DNA from: Desulfobacter curvatus DSM 3379
GTDB lineage: Bacteria; Desulfobacterota; Desulfobacteria; Desulfobacterales; Desulfobacteraceae
Direction: 5' to 3'
DNA length: 64,000 nucleotides
NCBI RefSeq assembly: GCF_000373985.1
Contig: NZ_KB892979.1
Coordinates: forward strand, 1-64,000
Made by a program: the position numbers and the translations under genes. Of the stretch, positions 36,111 to 45,044 are shown in pieces; the stretch's first letter is position 1; every line of letters starts with the position of its first letter. The notes under the pieces were generated by a model, which saw only the letters and a program-made list of their open reading frames with translations, did no database searches and was not told where the DNA came from.

Positions 36111-37610
36111 TTATTGTTCCTTTTTAGAGGGCAGTTTGGATACCAACCGCAAGGATACTGACAGCCCCTCTAACTGGTAATGGGGCCGCAGGAAAAATTT
36201 GGCACTGTAATACCCGGGATTTCCCTCCACCTCTTCAACCTGAACCTCAGCGGCTGCAAGGGGATACCTGGCTTTCATTTCCTGGCTTGCAGTGGAATCC
36301 GATGTAACATACTGCATGATCCATTTGTTGAGAAATTTTTGCATATCATCTCTTTCCATATCCGAACCGATTTTGTCCCGGACAATACATTTAAGGTAAT
36401 GGGCAAACCGGCATGTGGCGAACAGATAAGGCAGTCTGGCGCCAAGATTGGCGTTGGCCGTGGCATCGGGATCATCATATTCGGCCGGCTGGTGCAGGGT
36501 CTGGGCGCCGATAAACACGGCATAATCCGTATTCTTCCAATGGAGCAGAGGCATCATTCCGTTTTTGGAAAGCTCGGCCTCCCGGCGGTCGGTGATTGCG
36601 ATCTCCGTGGGGCATTTCATAGCGACCCCGCCGTCATCGGTGTTAAAGGTATGGCAGGGAAGCCCCTCTACCATGCCGCCGCTTTCAACCCCCCGGATAC
36701 GGGAACACCATCCATAGAATTTGAATGCCTGGTTGATGTTGGTCGCCATGGCATAGGCTGAATTGGACCAGACAAATTTGGAATGATCTGCTCCGCCGGT
36801 ATCTTCGTCAAAATTAAATTCGTCTATGGGATTGTCCTTAATGCTGTACGGCTGACGGGACAAAAACCGGGGCATGGCAAGGGAAACATACCTTGAGTCC
36901 TCGGATGCTCTAAACGATCGCCAGGGGGCATACTCCGGGCTTTGGAATATTTTTGTCAAATCCCTTGGATTGCTCAGTTCCTGCCAGGAATCCATGTTCA
37001 TCAGGCTTGGGTCGGTGCCGGCAATGATCGGACAATGGGCGGCCGCACCGATCTGGGCCATTCCCTTTAACAAGCCGATATCCTTGGGTGAATGGTTAAA
37101 ATAATAATCCGTTACAAGGCAGCCGTACGGCTCGCCGCCGGCAACACCGTATTCATCTTCATAGATTTTTTTGAACAGGGGGCTTTGATCCCAGTTGGTG
37201 CCTTTGAACTTTTTAATCGTTTTGGCCACTTCATCTTTTTTAATGTTCATTACCCGCAGCTTCAGGGTCTCATCGGTTTCCGTATTGGATACCAGGTGGT
37301 GCAAGCCCCGCCAGCTGCCTTCCAGGGTTTTAAAATCTTCATGGTGCATGATCAGGTTAATTTGTTCGGTCATTTTCTGGTCAATATTGGAAATAATGGA
37401 CTCAATGGTGTTCACGGCATCATCGGTGACCACCATGGTGTCGATCAACGCTTGTTCTACCAGGGTTCGGACCGCCGATTCAACCGCTTTTTTGGCGTTA
37501 TCCGATTTGGGCTTAAATGATCCTGCCAGAAGCTGATCCAGTTCGCTGACCTCAATGGCCACCCCCTGTTGGGTCTGCTCTTCTTTTTCAAGATTTTTAT
37601 CGTCCGTCAT
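36111..37610 (-). CDS. tssC: TssC sheath protein (VipB)
   Basis: A 499-residue large sheath subunit. VRTLVEQALIDTMVVTDDAVNTIESIISNID-like N-terminal helices, LEGSWRGLHHLVSNTE, GEPYGCLVTDYYF and PRFLSRQPY are characteristic. It polymerises with TssB around the Hcp tube and contracts. It starts 3 bases after tssB. Between its stop and hcp lie about 146 bases with a GC-rich hairpin-like stretch (36057-36083) that might slow transcription, though there is no T run beside it. Confidence 0.97.
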   Translation of the reverse strand: MTDDKNLEKEEQTQQGVAIEVSELDQLLAGSFKPKSDNAKKAVESAVRTLVEQALIDTMVVTDDAVNTIESIISNIDQKMTEQINLIMHHEDFKTLEGSWRGLHHLVSNTETDETLKLRVMNIKKDEVAKTIKKFKGTNWDQSPLFKKIYEDEYGVAGGEPYGCLVTDYYFNHSPKDIGLLKGMAQIGAAAHCPIIAGTDPSLMNMDSWQELSNPRDLTKIFQSPEYAPWRSFRASEDSRYVSLAMPRFLSRQPYSIKDNPIDEFNFDEDTGGADHSKFVWSNSAYAMATNINQAFKFYGWCSRIRGVESGGMVEGLPCHTFNTDDGGVAMKCPTEIAITDRREAELSKNGMMPLLHWKNTDYAVFIGAQTLHQPAEYDDPDATANANLGARLPYLFATCRFAHYLKCIVRDKIGSDMERDDMQKFLNKWIMQYVTSDSTASQEMKARYPLAAAEVQVEEVEGNPGYYSAKFFLRPHYQLEGLSVSLRLVSKLPSKKEQ

Positions 37611-37613
37611 GTC

Positions 37614-38135
37614 TTAATCCTCCTGATCTTCCTGGTTTCCTTCGGGCTTGGGCGCAGCAGCCAGGCTTTTCATCAACTCGGGGTCATTGAGTATCTTGCC
37701 GATCAGTTCTTCCGCATCGGTCTTGCCGTCCATATAGGTTAACAGATTGGACAATTCGCTTCTGGCCTTGAGCAGTGTATTCAAGGCGTCCACTTTTCTG
37801 GCCACTGCCGCAGGTGAAAAATCTTCCATACTGTCAAAGGTAATATCTACCGGAATATTTCCTTCTCCGGTCAGGGTATTGGGCACACGGAATGCCACCC
37901 TGGGTTTCATGGATTTCATCCTGGCATCAAAGTTATCCACATCAATTTCCAGAAATTCCCTTTGGGCAACCGGTTCAAGGGGGTCTGCAGGTTTACCGGA
38001 AAGATCCGACATGACGCCCATTACAAAGGGAAGATTGATTTTCTTTTCCGCCCCGTAGACCTCAAGATCGTATTCAATCTGAACCCGCGGCGCTCTGTTT
38101 CTTGCGATAAATTTTTGTGAACTTTTGCTGACCAT
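37614..38135 (-). CDS. tssB: TssB sheath protein (VipA)
   Basis: A 173-residue small sheath subunit: KFIARNRAPRVQIEYDLE, LPFVMGVMSDLSGK, and FMSMKPR-like and VDITFDSMEDFSP blocks. A C-terminal helix (LLKARSELSNLLTYMDGK) contacts TssC and is the part ClpV pulls on. A short acidic tail follows. It lies downstream of repeat C, which separates it from tssA. Confidence 0.96.
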   Translation of the reverse strand: MVSKSSQKFIARNRAPRVQIEYDLEVYGAEKKINLPFVMGVMSDLSGKPADPLEPVAQREFLEIDVDNFDARMKSMKPRVAFRVPNTLTGEGNIPVDITFDSMEDFSPAAVARKVDALNTLLKARSELSNLLTYMDGKTDAEELIGKILNDPELMKSLAAAPKPEGNQEDQED

Positions 38136-38163
38136 TACATTTTCCTTTTCTCATATATATGCT

Positions 38164-38260
38164 TTTGTATGAAAATACCAGCAAGTTGCTGAGTTAATTT
38201 CATATTTTGTTGTGGGGCGGGCCTGGGCGCTGATAGACCAGGTCGGCCCATGGCCGTTAT
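38164..38260 (-). repeat. Two-hairpin intergenic repeat, copy C
   Basis: On the minus strand: ATAACGGCCATGGGCCGACC, TGGTCTATCAGCG, partner arm GGCCCGCCCC, ACAAAAT, then a GAAAT...ATTTTC hairpin around CAGCAACTTGCTG. The TAA in its first bases is the stop codon of tssA. It divides tssA from tssB in the T6SS operon. Confidence 0.8.
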
Positions 38261-39525
38261 TTAATAATTTTATTATTCAGCAGTTCTTCCACGTTTTTTA
38301 ATAAGGCTTCATCTGCTATTTTACCGAGAATTTCTTGAAAATTTTTTCCCACAAGCTGTCTGGCCCTGTGAAGAAAAAAGGGGACCGGGCTTGAAGGCTC
38401 AAAGTTCCCATACCACTTTGTTGTTTTGTCCAGCCAGTCCAAAATATCTTTGCGCGACTGAATATGAAAACCTGACTGCCGTCCGGCCGGAAGGCTTTCT
38501 ATATCCGGGTATTCTTCGGGAGGACCGAACAGAGCATTGATCTGGGGAACAGGTCCCAAAACATGGGAGATGATCTGGAAAAAATTTTTTCCCACCAGGG
38601 ATTTTGCCCGGTTCAACAGCATGGCAACCGGGCTTGCCGGTTCATTTTGTTCATACCATTGGACCATTTCGCCTAACAGCGCATAGACATCATCGCGGCT
38701 GTTAAGCGTTTCTTGCACACCAGCATCGGCGGGATCTTCCGTGTCGCCGGAAATAGTTTCTTTGTCGGTATCACTTTCTTCCTCAACCCGGGTGCCAGTA
38801 TATGGCTCTACAAAAGTCAGGATAGATTCAATTGTATTTTCAATATGTTGTATATTTGAGCCGTTGCGCTTTTGGCCTGCCGTTTCTGTTAAAAAGGTTT
38901 CAATATCCCTGATATGTTGCAAGGTCTCTTTTAAAGAGAATATCATTTGGGCTGTAAATTCAGGATCCGTGTCCCTGATGGCCGCTTCAATCAGATTTTT
39001 TTCGGCAGGAGTCTCATCTTTTGCCGCTTTGATTTCTCCCTGTGATATCAAAACATCCCTGTAAGAGAAGGCGCCTATCTGCCTGGACTTGCAGATGGGC
39101 ATGCTTCTGATATTGTTTAACAACGGAGATGTCATGCTTGAAAGGCTTTGCAACACTTCCATTCGTTGTTCAAAGGGATTGGCGTCGTCAAGATCCGGTT
39201 CCGGAAAAATGTCGTCCCAGAAAGCAGTCATAACTTCCAAAAGAAAGCGGAATCCTTCGTTGAGCCCTGAGGTGCCATGGTTGGCCGTCATGGCGCACAC
39301 CAGATGGAAAATGACCCACATTTCCTTACCCTGGAGCAACAACTTTTTGGCAAGGGCCTCGGCCTGCTGCCAGTCAGGGGGTTCGGCCTCGCTAAATTGG
39401 GTCTCTTCCTTTCCCTTGGCATGTTCTTCGAGTATATAATATTCGGTCAGGTCTGAAAGGTCTTCCCCGCAAGGATTTTCTTCGGTGACCGGGGCAAGTA
39501 ATTTATCAAAATTTAATATGCTCAT
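38257..39525 (-). CDS. tssA: TssA-type T6SS cap/baseplate protein with duplicated C-terminal module
   Basis: A 422-residue protein with the ImpA N-terminal domain (residues of about 8-130: EENPCGEDL, then PPDWQQAEALAKKLL and GLNEGFRFLLEVMTAFWDDIFPEPD). The usual C-terminal segment that ends in a P-x-SPV-x-x-L-L-x-RA motif occurs twice here, at about 280-318 (EPASPVAMLLNRAKSLVGKNF) and 361-400 (EPSSPVPFFLHRARQLVGKNF). In the family one copy is usual. An acidic linker (245-270) precedes them. TssA primes sheath assembly at the baseplate. The stop codon is provided by repeat C; the start overlaps tagF by 20 bases. Confidence 0.9.
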   Translation of the reverse strand: MSILNFDKLLAPVTEENPCGEDLSDLTEYYILEEHAKGKEETQFSEAEPPDWQQAEALAKKLLLQGKEMWVIFHLVCAMTANHGTSGLNEGFRFLLEVMTAFWDDIFPEPDLDDANPFEQRMEVLQSLSSMTSPLLNNIRSMPICKSRQIGAFSYRDVLISQGEIKAAKDETPAEKNLIEAAIRDTDPEFTAQMIFSLKETLQHIRDIETFLTETAGQKRNGSNIQHIENTIESILTFVEPYTGTRVEEESDTDKETISGDTEDPADAGVQETLNSRDDVYALLGEMVQWYEQNEPASPVAMLLNRAKSLVGKNFFQIISHVLGPVPQINALFGPPEEYPDIESLPAGRQSGFHIQSRKDILDWLDKTTKWYGNFEPSSPVPFFLHRARQLVGKNFQEILGKIADEALLKNVEELLNNKIIK

Positions 39526-40156
39526 TTGATACCATGTTTAGTTGCATATTTGCATAGTGGGGTTGTTTTTCCCAGTTGGAAATAATCTCTTTGCCGGATA
39601 GGGTCCCTTTGGATAGGCAGGAAAATCCGGATTTTTCAAGGATTGAAAAAACTGGAAATTCACTGTCCTGTCCCCGAATGACGGGGGTTAAATCCGGAAG
39701 CCTTACCGATTTCAGATACACTGATTTAATGTCTTTTCTGTTGGTTTCCACGCTTGCCCCGGACAGCGTACGGTAGAAGCCGTCAATATCCGAAGCGGTG
39801 TAAACGGTTCTATATATTTCAAGCAGGTTATCTCTAATAGTAAACAGTTCTGCCCATTTTAACTGATTTTTTATGGCCGGCCTGCCCAGGGAAACAAAGA
39901 GGCTGAAAGGAAAATCCCGAAGTCCGTCGGATCCCTGCATAATCAAGCCGGTTACCAGATGGGCATCTTTGGCCGGAAAAAATAAAAAATGCCATATCCC
40001 CTGGGGGATCAGGGTGTTTTTTTGTCCAAAGACGTTAAGCAGCCACTCCTGCCACAGGCTGGTTTCAGTTGAGGTTATAATATTAATATAATCCTTATAA
40101 AATGGCAATTTGCCGTAAACTTCCACCATATATTGATTTTTAAATAGTCCGAACAT
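39506..40156 (-). CDS. tagF: TagF T6SS accessory protein
   Basis: A 216-residue DUF2094-family protein: MFGLFKNQYMVEVYGKLPF-type start, LPQGIWHFLFFPAKDAHL-like core, and LIMQGSDGLRDFPFSLFV. In Pseudomonas TagF represses T6SS after translation, acting independently of the PpkA/PppA phosphorylation route. Here both the TagF and the FHA/PP2C type of control are encoded. It lies 12 bases after tssM and overlaps tssA. Confidence 0.9.
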   Translation of the reverse strand: MFGLFKNQYMVEVYGKLPFYKDYINIITSTETSLWQEWLLNVFGQKNTLIPQGIWHFLFFPAKDAHLVTGLIMQGSDGLRDFPFSLFVSLGRPAIKNQLKWAELFTIRDNLLEIYRTVYTASDIDGFYRTLSGASVETNRKDIKSVYLKSVRLPDLTPVIRGQDSEFPVFSILEKSGFSCLSKGTLSGKEIISNWEKQPHYANMQLNMVSNEHIKF

Positions 40157-40168
40157 GGGTTTGCAGCT

Positions 40169-43100
40169 CTATTTGCCCAAAGGAATGAAGGCCGGTAACG
40201 GCTCATCCCATTCAATGATCAGATTAACCTCTTGGGGTTCCGTGTCCGAATTTTTAGAAAAAAAGGCCAAAGGAAGCTTCCATTCACGGCTGTTGCTGAT
40301 CCGGGTCTTTTTCCCGTTTCGGACCAGGTAGGCCGGGAATGAAAAATCGCTTTCCAGTAAAATCACCTGGGCCGATTCCCGGGTCTCCTCATTTTCAACC
40401 AAAAACTGGACCGGAATATCCTGGTCAATGTGCCATACCCCTTTTGCGGTTTTGTATCGGGAGCCGCTGAATCTTAATTTTAAGGTTTTTCCTCCCCCGT
40501 CTTTGTGCAGCCCCCTGATTTGAAGCACGGTATATTTTTTTGAAATTTGGGAGTCTTCATCAGAGATGGTAATTTTAATATCGTGGACCCGGGGCGATTG
40601 GTTCGGGCCGTATACAAAATCCATCCACTGGATGCCGGGGCGGGAAAACCGGTACCGTTTGCCTGTGGTGTCCTTTTCTATGGCCTGCCGTAATCCGTAT
40701 TTTTTGTCCAGCGCATCCAGGCCCAGGGACTGGTCAAAACAAAAATCATAAAAATCTGCGCTGGATGCGGTGGTGTTGTGAACAGAAACCGTATTTTCGT
40801 TTCGACCGGACCAGGACTTGATGTCATTGACCCGGGCGAAGGGATAATTTCCCTTAAACCGATCATACCACTTGCCGATCAATTGCTTTTTGCCTTGGTT
40901 GAGCCCGGAATCATATCCTTTCTTGAGGATCGTAAGGCCGTGCGTTTGGATTTTTTCCAAACGTGCCGCAAGAATCTCTCCGCCGCCCAGGCCGCTGTCC
41001 ACCCGGTTGCGAAAGGACGAGAATGATTTAAAGCTATACATCATGTCGTCGTCGTCATCCAGGGAACTCAGGGCTTGGGAGGGCATTTCCGATAATGAGT
41101 CAACGCATTGGTAAAAACGGTCCTGGGCACTTCCCAATGCCCCGAGATTCCCTGAAGCCATACTGTAAACAAAGGCCGTGCGGGTCACATTTTTTTCAAG
41201 CCCGATGATGGATTCATCACGGTCTTCTCCCAAAATTTTTTTCAGATTATCGAGTCCTGTTGATGTAACATTTTCTAAAAACAGATTAAAAGGCCAGGAG
41301 CCGGGATCTAAAAACAACCCCCTTTTGTTGAGCACCTGTTTGCGGTACTGCTCCCAGGTCCTTGCTGAAACAATGGATAAGGACGGATCATAGCCTTTCA
41401 GCGTATTGTTCCAAAAAATCAGATAATCTTTATATATCCGGGTCATGGACTGGGTGATTTTTTGGGTTCCCTGGGTGATATCCGGCCGGGAGGGATATTT
41501 TTTAACCATCCATGAATTGATATCTGAAAATAATTTAAATTTTTCTTCCAGCCATTTAATCCGCGCAGCATTGGGCAGATTCATGCCCCGTGTCAAGACG
41601 GTTTCTGTCAGGGTATTGCCTTCCAGGACCGTTGAGATTGCCGTTAACGCGGCTTTAAGGTCTGCATCCCATATTTCATCGTTCAGGTAGTTGCCGATAA
41701 CCGTTTTAAGCTGCTCTTTTTTCCATCCCGGCGCATTAAGGGATTGGATTTTTCCGGACAAAAGCTCTTCCAGTTCCGTTTTTTTGGTATGCCATTTCGT
41801 ATCCCAGGCCTCCAAAAACCCGATGATTCTTTCCGGGTTTTGGATAATCATTTTTTGATGGGGTTCATAAAAAAGCGGCGTGAATTTAAGTACCAGATCC
41901 ACTATCCCAAGAACGCTCTCAAATTCCGGGTGGATATCCCCATCTTTGGTTAGCAGGGAATTGAGCAGATCCGGGTGATGGCCAAGGTCAGACAGTATGG
42001 CCCGGTTTGTTTCTTGGCAGACGCCTAAATGGCGCTCAACAGTCGGTTGAAAAAAATCAATTTCCCTTTGGGCCTTTCCCTGATCAAGCAGGTTGTAAAG
42101 CAGCTGGTAATCTTTTTCACATTCCTGGTGCAGTTTGGCCGGGAATACGGCACGGGTGCCGCTGCTGTATTTGACAAGCCGGTCAGCGGCAGATACGAAC
42201 TTGCCGGCATTATGCTTAAAGGCCCTCTCTTCTTCTATCTTGGTGTCCTTGGAATTGAGCATGGCCCTGTATTGTTTCATGGCGTCAAGGAGATCTTTTT
42301 TCAACATGACCCAATTTTTTTCCGGAAAGGTTTTCCAGAAACGGTATAATCCTGTGATTTCCTGCCTGATAAACCACCTGGAGTTTTCAGGATCAGCGTG
42401 TGAAAGGTCAAGGGTCTCTCCTTTGGGAAATTCATCTGCCAGATTAAGAACCGTTTCGGTCTCAACATCCATCCAGGGGGCTTGGCCCTTTACCGTTGCT
42501 ATGTCCGGCTCAAGTGAATAGAGCTGTCTTGGAGATTTGAGTAAAACCCCAAGTCCCAGTGACAGGTTTTCTATAAGCCTGATTCTGTCTTCATACCGGG
42601 GCGGCGGAATGATTATTTTTTGGGCGGCATCCTCCATGATGGGTTGAAACAACCCTTTAAGAAGAACAGCGTCCTCTATAGTTTTCATGTCCTTGATAAT
42701 GGAGTTGTCTTTTCCCCGTAAAAACCGGTATGAGACCCCTTTCGAGGCAAGACGGTTACGATCTTTTTTGAGCCCTTCGGCCAGGGTGACGACATGACTG
42801 GCAGGATAGCGCGTGGCGGGATCCTTATTGGTTCCGGCCAGGTTTCCGGCCTGCTCCACCCGGGTGTGGGTGGGGTTTAAGACCTTTGTCAGAAGGGAAT
42901 ATCCGGTCCACAGGTACCAGACCGAGACCACACTGAAAAGACAGGCAATGATCATGGCACAGGTCTTCAGTTTTCTTTCCTTTTGGGAGACATTGCCCAT
43001 CCGGGTGACCAGTCCGTTTTCAAGAAATACTTTTCTATAAAAGTTGTAAATAAAATAAGGCCTTGATTTGGAAAAGGACTCGGAAAACTGTGCGGCCCCT

Positions 43101-44281
43101 GAACCATCTTCTGATTCCAGCGCCTTGACAATGGCCTGGCCTTCCTGGAGCCCGCTGCTGAAAAAACAGCCCCTGAAAAGAAGGGTGGGATGAAATTTAT
43201 CCGCTTTAAAGATCGTGCTTAAATAAGATTCCAGTGGTTTTTTGATATGGCTGAATCCGGTATGAAATGAAAAGATTCGGTCTGCCTCGTTTCCAACGGG
43301 AAGATCCCGAAGCCGCCGAAGGGACCATTTATAAAATCGGTGCCTTAGGGTTTCGAAGCGGTGATGAAAGGATTCCGGATTAAAGGGCTTGGGGTCGGTA
43401 TCCTGGTTCCAACCTAGAATCTGGGTGTTTTCAATGGAAGCCAGGGACGCGCAAAATTCGGTAAACCCGTTGATCAGATCGGATTTTGAGACCATGATAT
43501 ATATGGGGAATTCAACGCCCAGCACCTCGGTAATTTCAAGCAGCTTGTCCCTGATTTTTCCGGCTTTTTCTTTTTGTCTGGCGGCATCATCATCTAAAAA
43601 GGAGGTTACCGGGATGGTAACAATAACGTTGTTGATCGGACATTGGGGCCGGTGTTTGGCCAGAAGCTTTAAAAAGGCATGCCATTCTTCTTTGTCCGGT
43701 GCCGAATCCACAGGCAGGGTAAACCGGCCGGCCGTATCAAGGATGACCGCGTCATTGGTAAACCACCAGTCGCAGTTAACCGTTCCTCCGGCACCGGACA
43801 AGGCATCTTTGCCGATTGGAAAATCAAGTCCGGATTGTTTGAGGGTGGTGGTTTTTCCCGATTGGGGTTCTCCGATGAGCAGGACCCATGGGCTGTCATA
43901 GATATTGATTTTTCTGGCTTTAAGGGTGGCCATGGCGGTCTGCCATTTATCTTTGATGGAACCGATGGCCGTTTTTAACTGCTGCTGGCGTTGTTTCTTT
44001 TGTTGGGCGGTTTCCCCCAAGGCCGCTTCCATTTTTTTTGAGCGGCTGAGCTGAATGTTTTTCCATAAAAGATAAATAATGAGCAAAATCAAGGCGGCAA
44101 CCACTATGCCGCCGATGACCATATAAATCGCCCGGGAACCAAGGGAGGCACAGGATTGCCACAGCATGAAAAAAAGAAGTGTAAGGATAATACCGCCGAT
44201 AACACTACCCGTGATCTTGGCCCCGGAGGATTTTAGGAGCCGGGAAACAAAACCTGTGATGGTTGACAAAATAGAGGTCAT
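40169..44281 (-). CDS. tssM: TssM (IcmF) membrane-complex protein
   Basis: A 1370-residue protein of the trans-envelope complex, at the long end for the family. Two N-terminal membrane segments (about 22-42 and 52-72) flank a short loop. A cytoplasmic NTPase-like domain has a complete Walker A (GEPQSGKTTTLKQSG, near 137). A third membrane segment lies near 445 (AMIIACLFSVVSVWYLWTGY), followed by the large periplasmic region. The C-terminal beta domain contacts TssJ. It forms a group with tssL and tssK upstream. Confidence 0.95.
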   Translation of the reverse strand: MTSILSTITGFVSRLLKSSGAKITGSVIGGIILTLLFFMLWQSCASLGSRAIYMVIGGIVVAALILLIIYLLWKNIQLSRSKKMEAALGETAQQKKQRQQQLKTAIGSIKDKWQTAMATLKARKINIYDSPWVLLIGEPQSGKTTTLKQSGLDFPIGKDALSGAGGTVNCDWWFTNDAVILDTAGRFTLPVDSAPDKEEWHAFLKLLAKHRPQCPINNVIVTIPVTSFLDDDAARQKEKAGKIRDKLLEITEVLGVEFPIYIMVSKSDLINGFTEFCASLASIENTQILGWNQDTDPKPFNPESFHHRFETLRHRFYKWSLRRLRDLPVGNEADRIFSFHTGFSHIKKPLESYLSTIFKADKFHPTLLFRGCFFSSGLQEGQAIVKALESEDGSGAAQFSESFSKSRPYFIYNFYRKVFLENGLVTRMGNVSQKERKLKTCAMIIACLFSVVSVWYLWTGYSLLTKVLNPTHTRVEQAGNLAGTNKDPATRYPASHVVTLAEGLKKDRNRLASKGVSYRFLRGKDNSIIKDMKTIEDAVLLKGLFQPIMEDAAQKIIIPPPRYEDRIRLIENLSLGLGVLLKSPRQLYSLEPDIATVKGQAPWMDVETETVLNLADEFPKGETLDLSHADPENSRWFIRQEITGLYRFWKTFPEKNWVMLKKDLLDAMKQYRAMLNSKDTKIEEERAFKHNAGKFVSAADRLVKYSSGTRAVFPAKLHQECEKDYQLLYNLLDQGKAQREIDFFQPTVERHLGVCQETNRAILSDLGHHPDLLNSLLTKDGDIHPEFESVLGIVDLVLKFTPLFYEPHQKMIIQNPERIIGFLEAWDTKWHTKKTELEELLSGKIQSLNAPGWKKEQLKTVIGNYLNDEIWDADLKAALTAISTVLEGNTLTETVLTRGMNLPNAARIKWLEEKFKLFSDINSWMVKKYPSRPDITQGTQKITQSMTRIYKDYLIFWNNTLKGYDPSLSIVSARTWEQYRKQVLNKRGLFLDPGSWPFNLFLENVTSTGLDNLKKILGEDRDESIIGLEKNVTRTAFVYSMASGNLGALGSAQDRFYQCVDSLSEMPSQALSSLDDDDDMMYSFKSFSSFRNRVDSGLGGGEILAARLEKIQTHGLTILKKGYDSGLNQGKKQLIGKWYDRFKGNYPFARVNDIKSWSGRNENTVSVHNTTASSADFYDFCFDQSLGLDALDKKYGLRQAIEKDTTGKRYRFSRPGIQWMDFVYGPNQSPRVHDIKITISDEDSQISKKYTVLQIRGLHKDGGGKTLKLRFSGSRYKTAKGVWHIDQDIPVQFLVENEETRESAQVILLESDFSFPAYLVRNGKKTRISNSREWKLPLAFFSKNSDTEPQEVNLIIEWDEPLPAFIPLGK

Positions 44282-44285
44282 GGGA

Positions 44286-44996
44286 TCAGTATCCTTTAGT
44301 CAAATTCCGGCTTACATTGTGGATAAACTCTGATGCCTCATGCCAAAGCAGCTGGCTTGAAATGGTATATACCACCATCGACACAATCAGCACGGTGGTA
44401 ATGGCAACGATTCCAAACAGGGGGGGCAGTATTGAAATCGGCTTGACAACGGCTTCTTCCGCGCCGGGTGAAAGCCTTCGTTCATCTTCGGGAAGTCTTT
44501 CATTGATAAGGGCATAAAGCCTTTTTTTCATTTCTTTATCCCGGACGATTTTCCGGTCAAACCCAATGGCCAGACAGACAAAGAAAAGTTCGGCCAGTTC
44601 CGGGTCCCGGTAGCCGTCATTTTCCAGTAATTCAAAGAATCTTTCTCCGGCAATGTTTTTTTCGAACAGATCCATTTCCAGCGGGTGATTCTGCCATTCA
44701 TTATGGTATTCCCAGGATGAAAATATAATCACCTCATCAATTAATGCCGTCAGAACGTATTTAATCAAATCAAGCCGGGTATGAAAACGGGAATGTTCCA
44801 ACAACTTTTTTTCAACGTCTGATAAAAGTGTCTTGGCATCGTTGCGAAGCACATCAGGAGATATCTGTTCTCCTTTTGACAGTTTGAGCTTGAGTTCCAC
44901 CAGATAGTTCAAAAGGGGGGACGCCGATTGAATGATTATATTCCCCGGACTTGAAGTCATTGGAGACGGTGTTTCCTGATGTTGACCGTTGTGCAT
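44286..44996 (-). CDS. tssL: TssL (DotU) membrane-complex protein, short form
   Basis: A 236-residue DotU-type protein: a cytoplasmic helical hook (SPLLNYLVELKLKLSKG, YVLTALIDEVIIFSSWE) and one C-terminal membrane segment (about 200-222). It lacks the OmpA-like peptidoglycan-binding domain seen in extended TssL proteins, and no separate one is encoded in the cluster, so anchoring to the cell wall must depend on another protein. Four bases separate it from tssM. Confidence 0.93.
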   Translation of the reverse strand: MHNGQHQETPSPMTSSPGNIIIQSASPLLNYLVELKLKLSKGEQISPDVLRNDAKTLLSDVEKKLLEHSRFHTRLDLIKYVLTALIDEVIIFSSWEYHNEWQNHPLEMDLFEKNIAGERFFELLENDGYRDPELAELFFVCLAIGFDRKIVRDKEMKKRLYALINERLPEDERRLSPGAEEAVVKPISILPPLFGIVAITTVLIVSMVVYTISSQLLWHEASEFIHNVSRNLTKGY

Positions 44997-45044
44997 GGCA
45001 TTCTTTCCTGATTATAGGCATGTGCCTGGATAAATATTTAAGCA

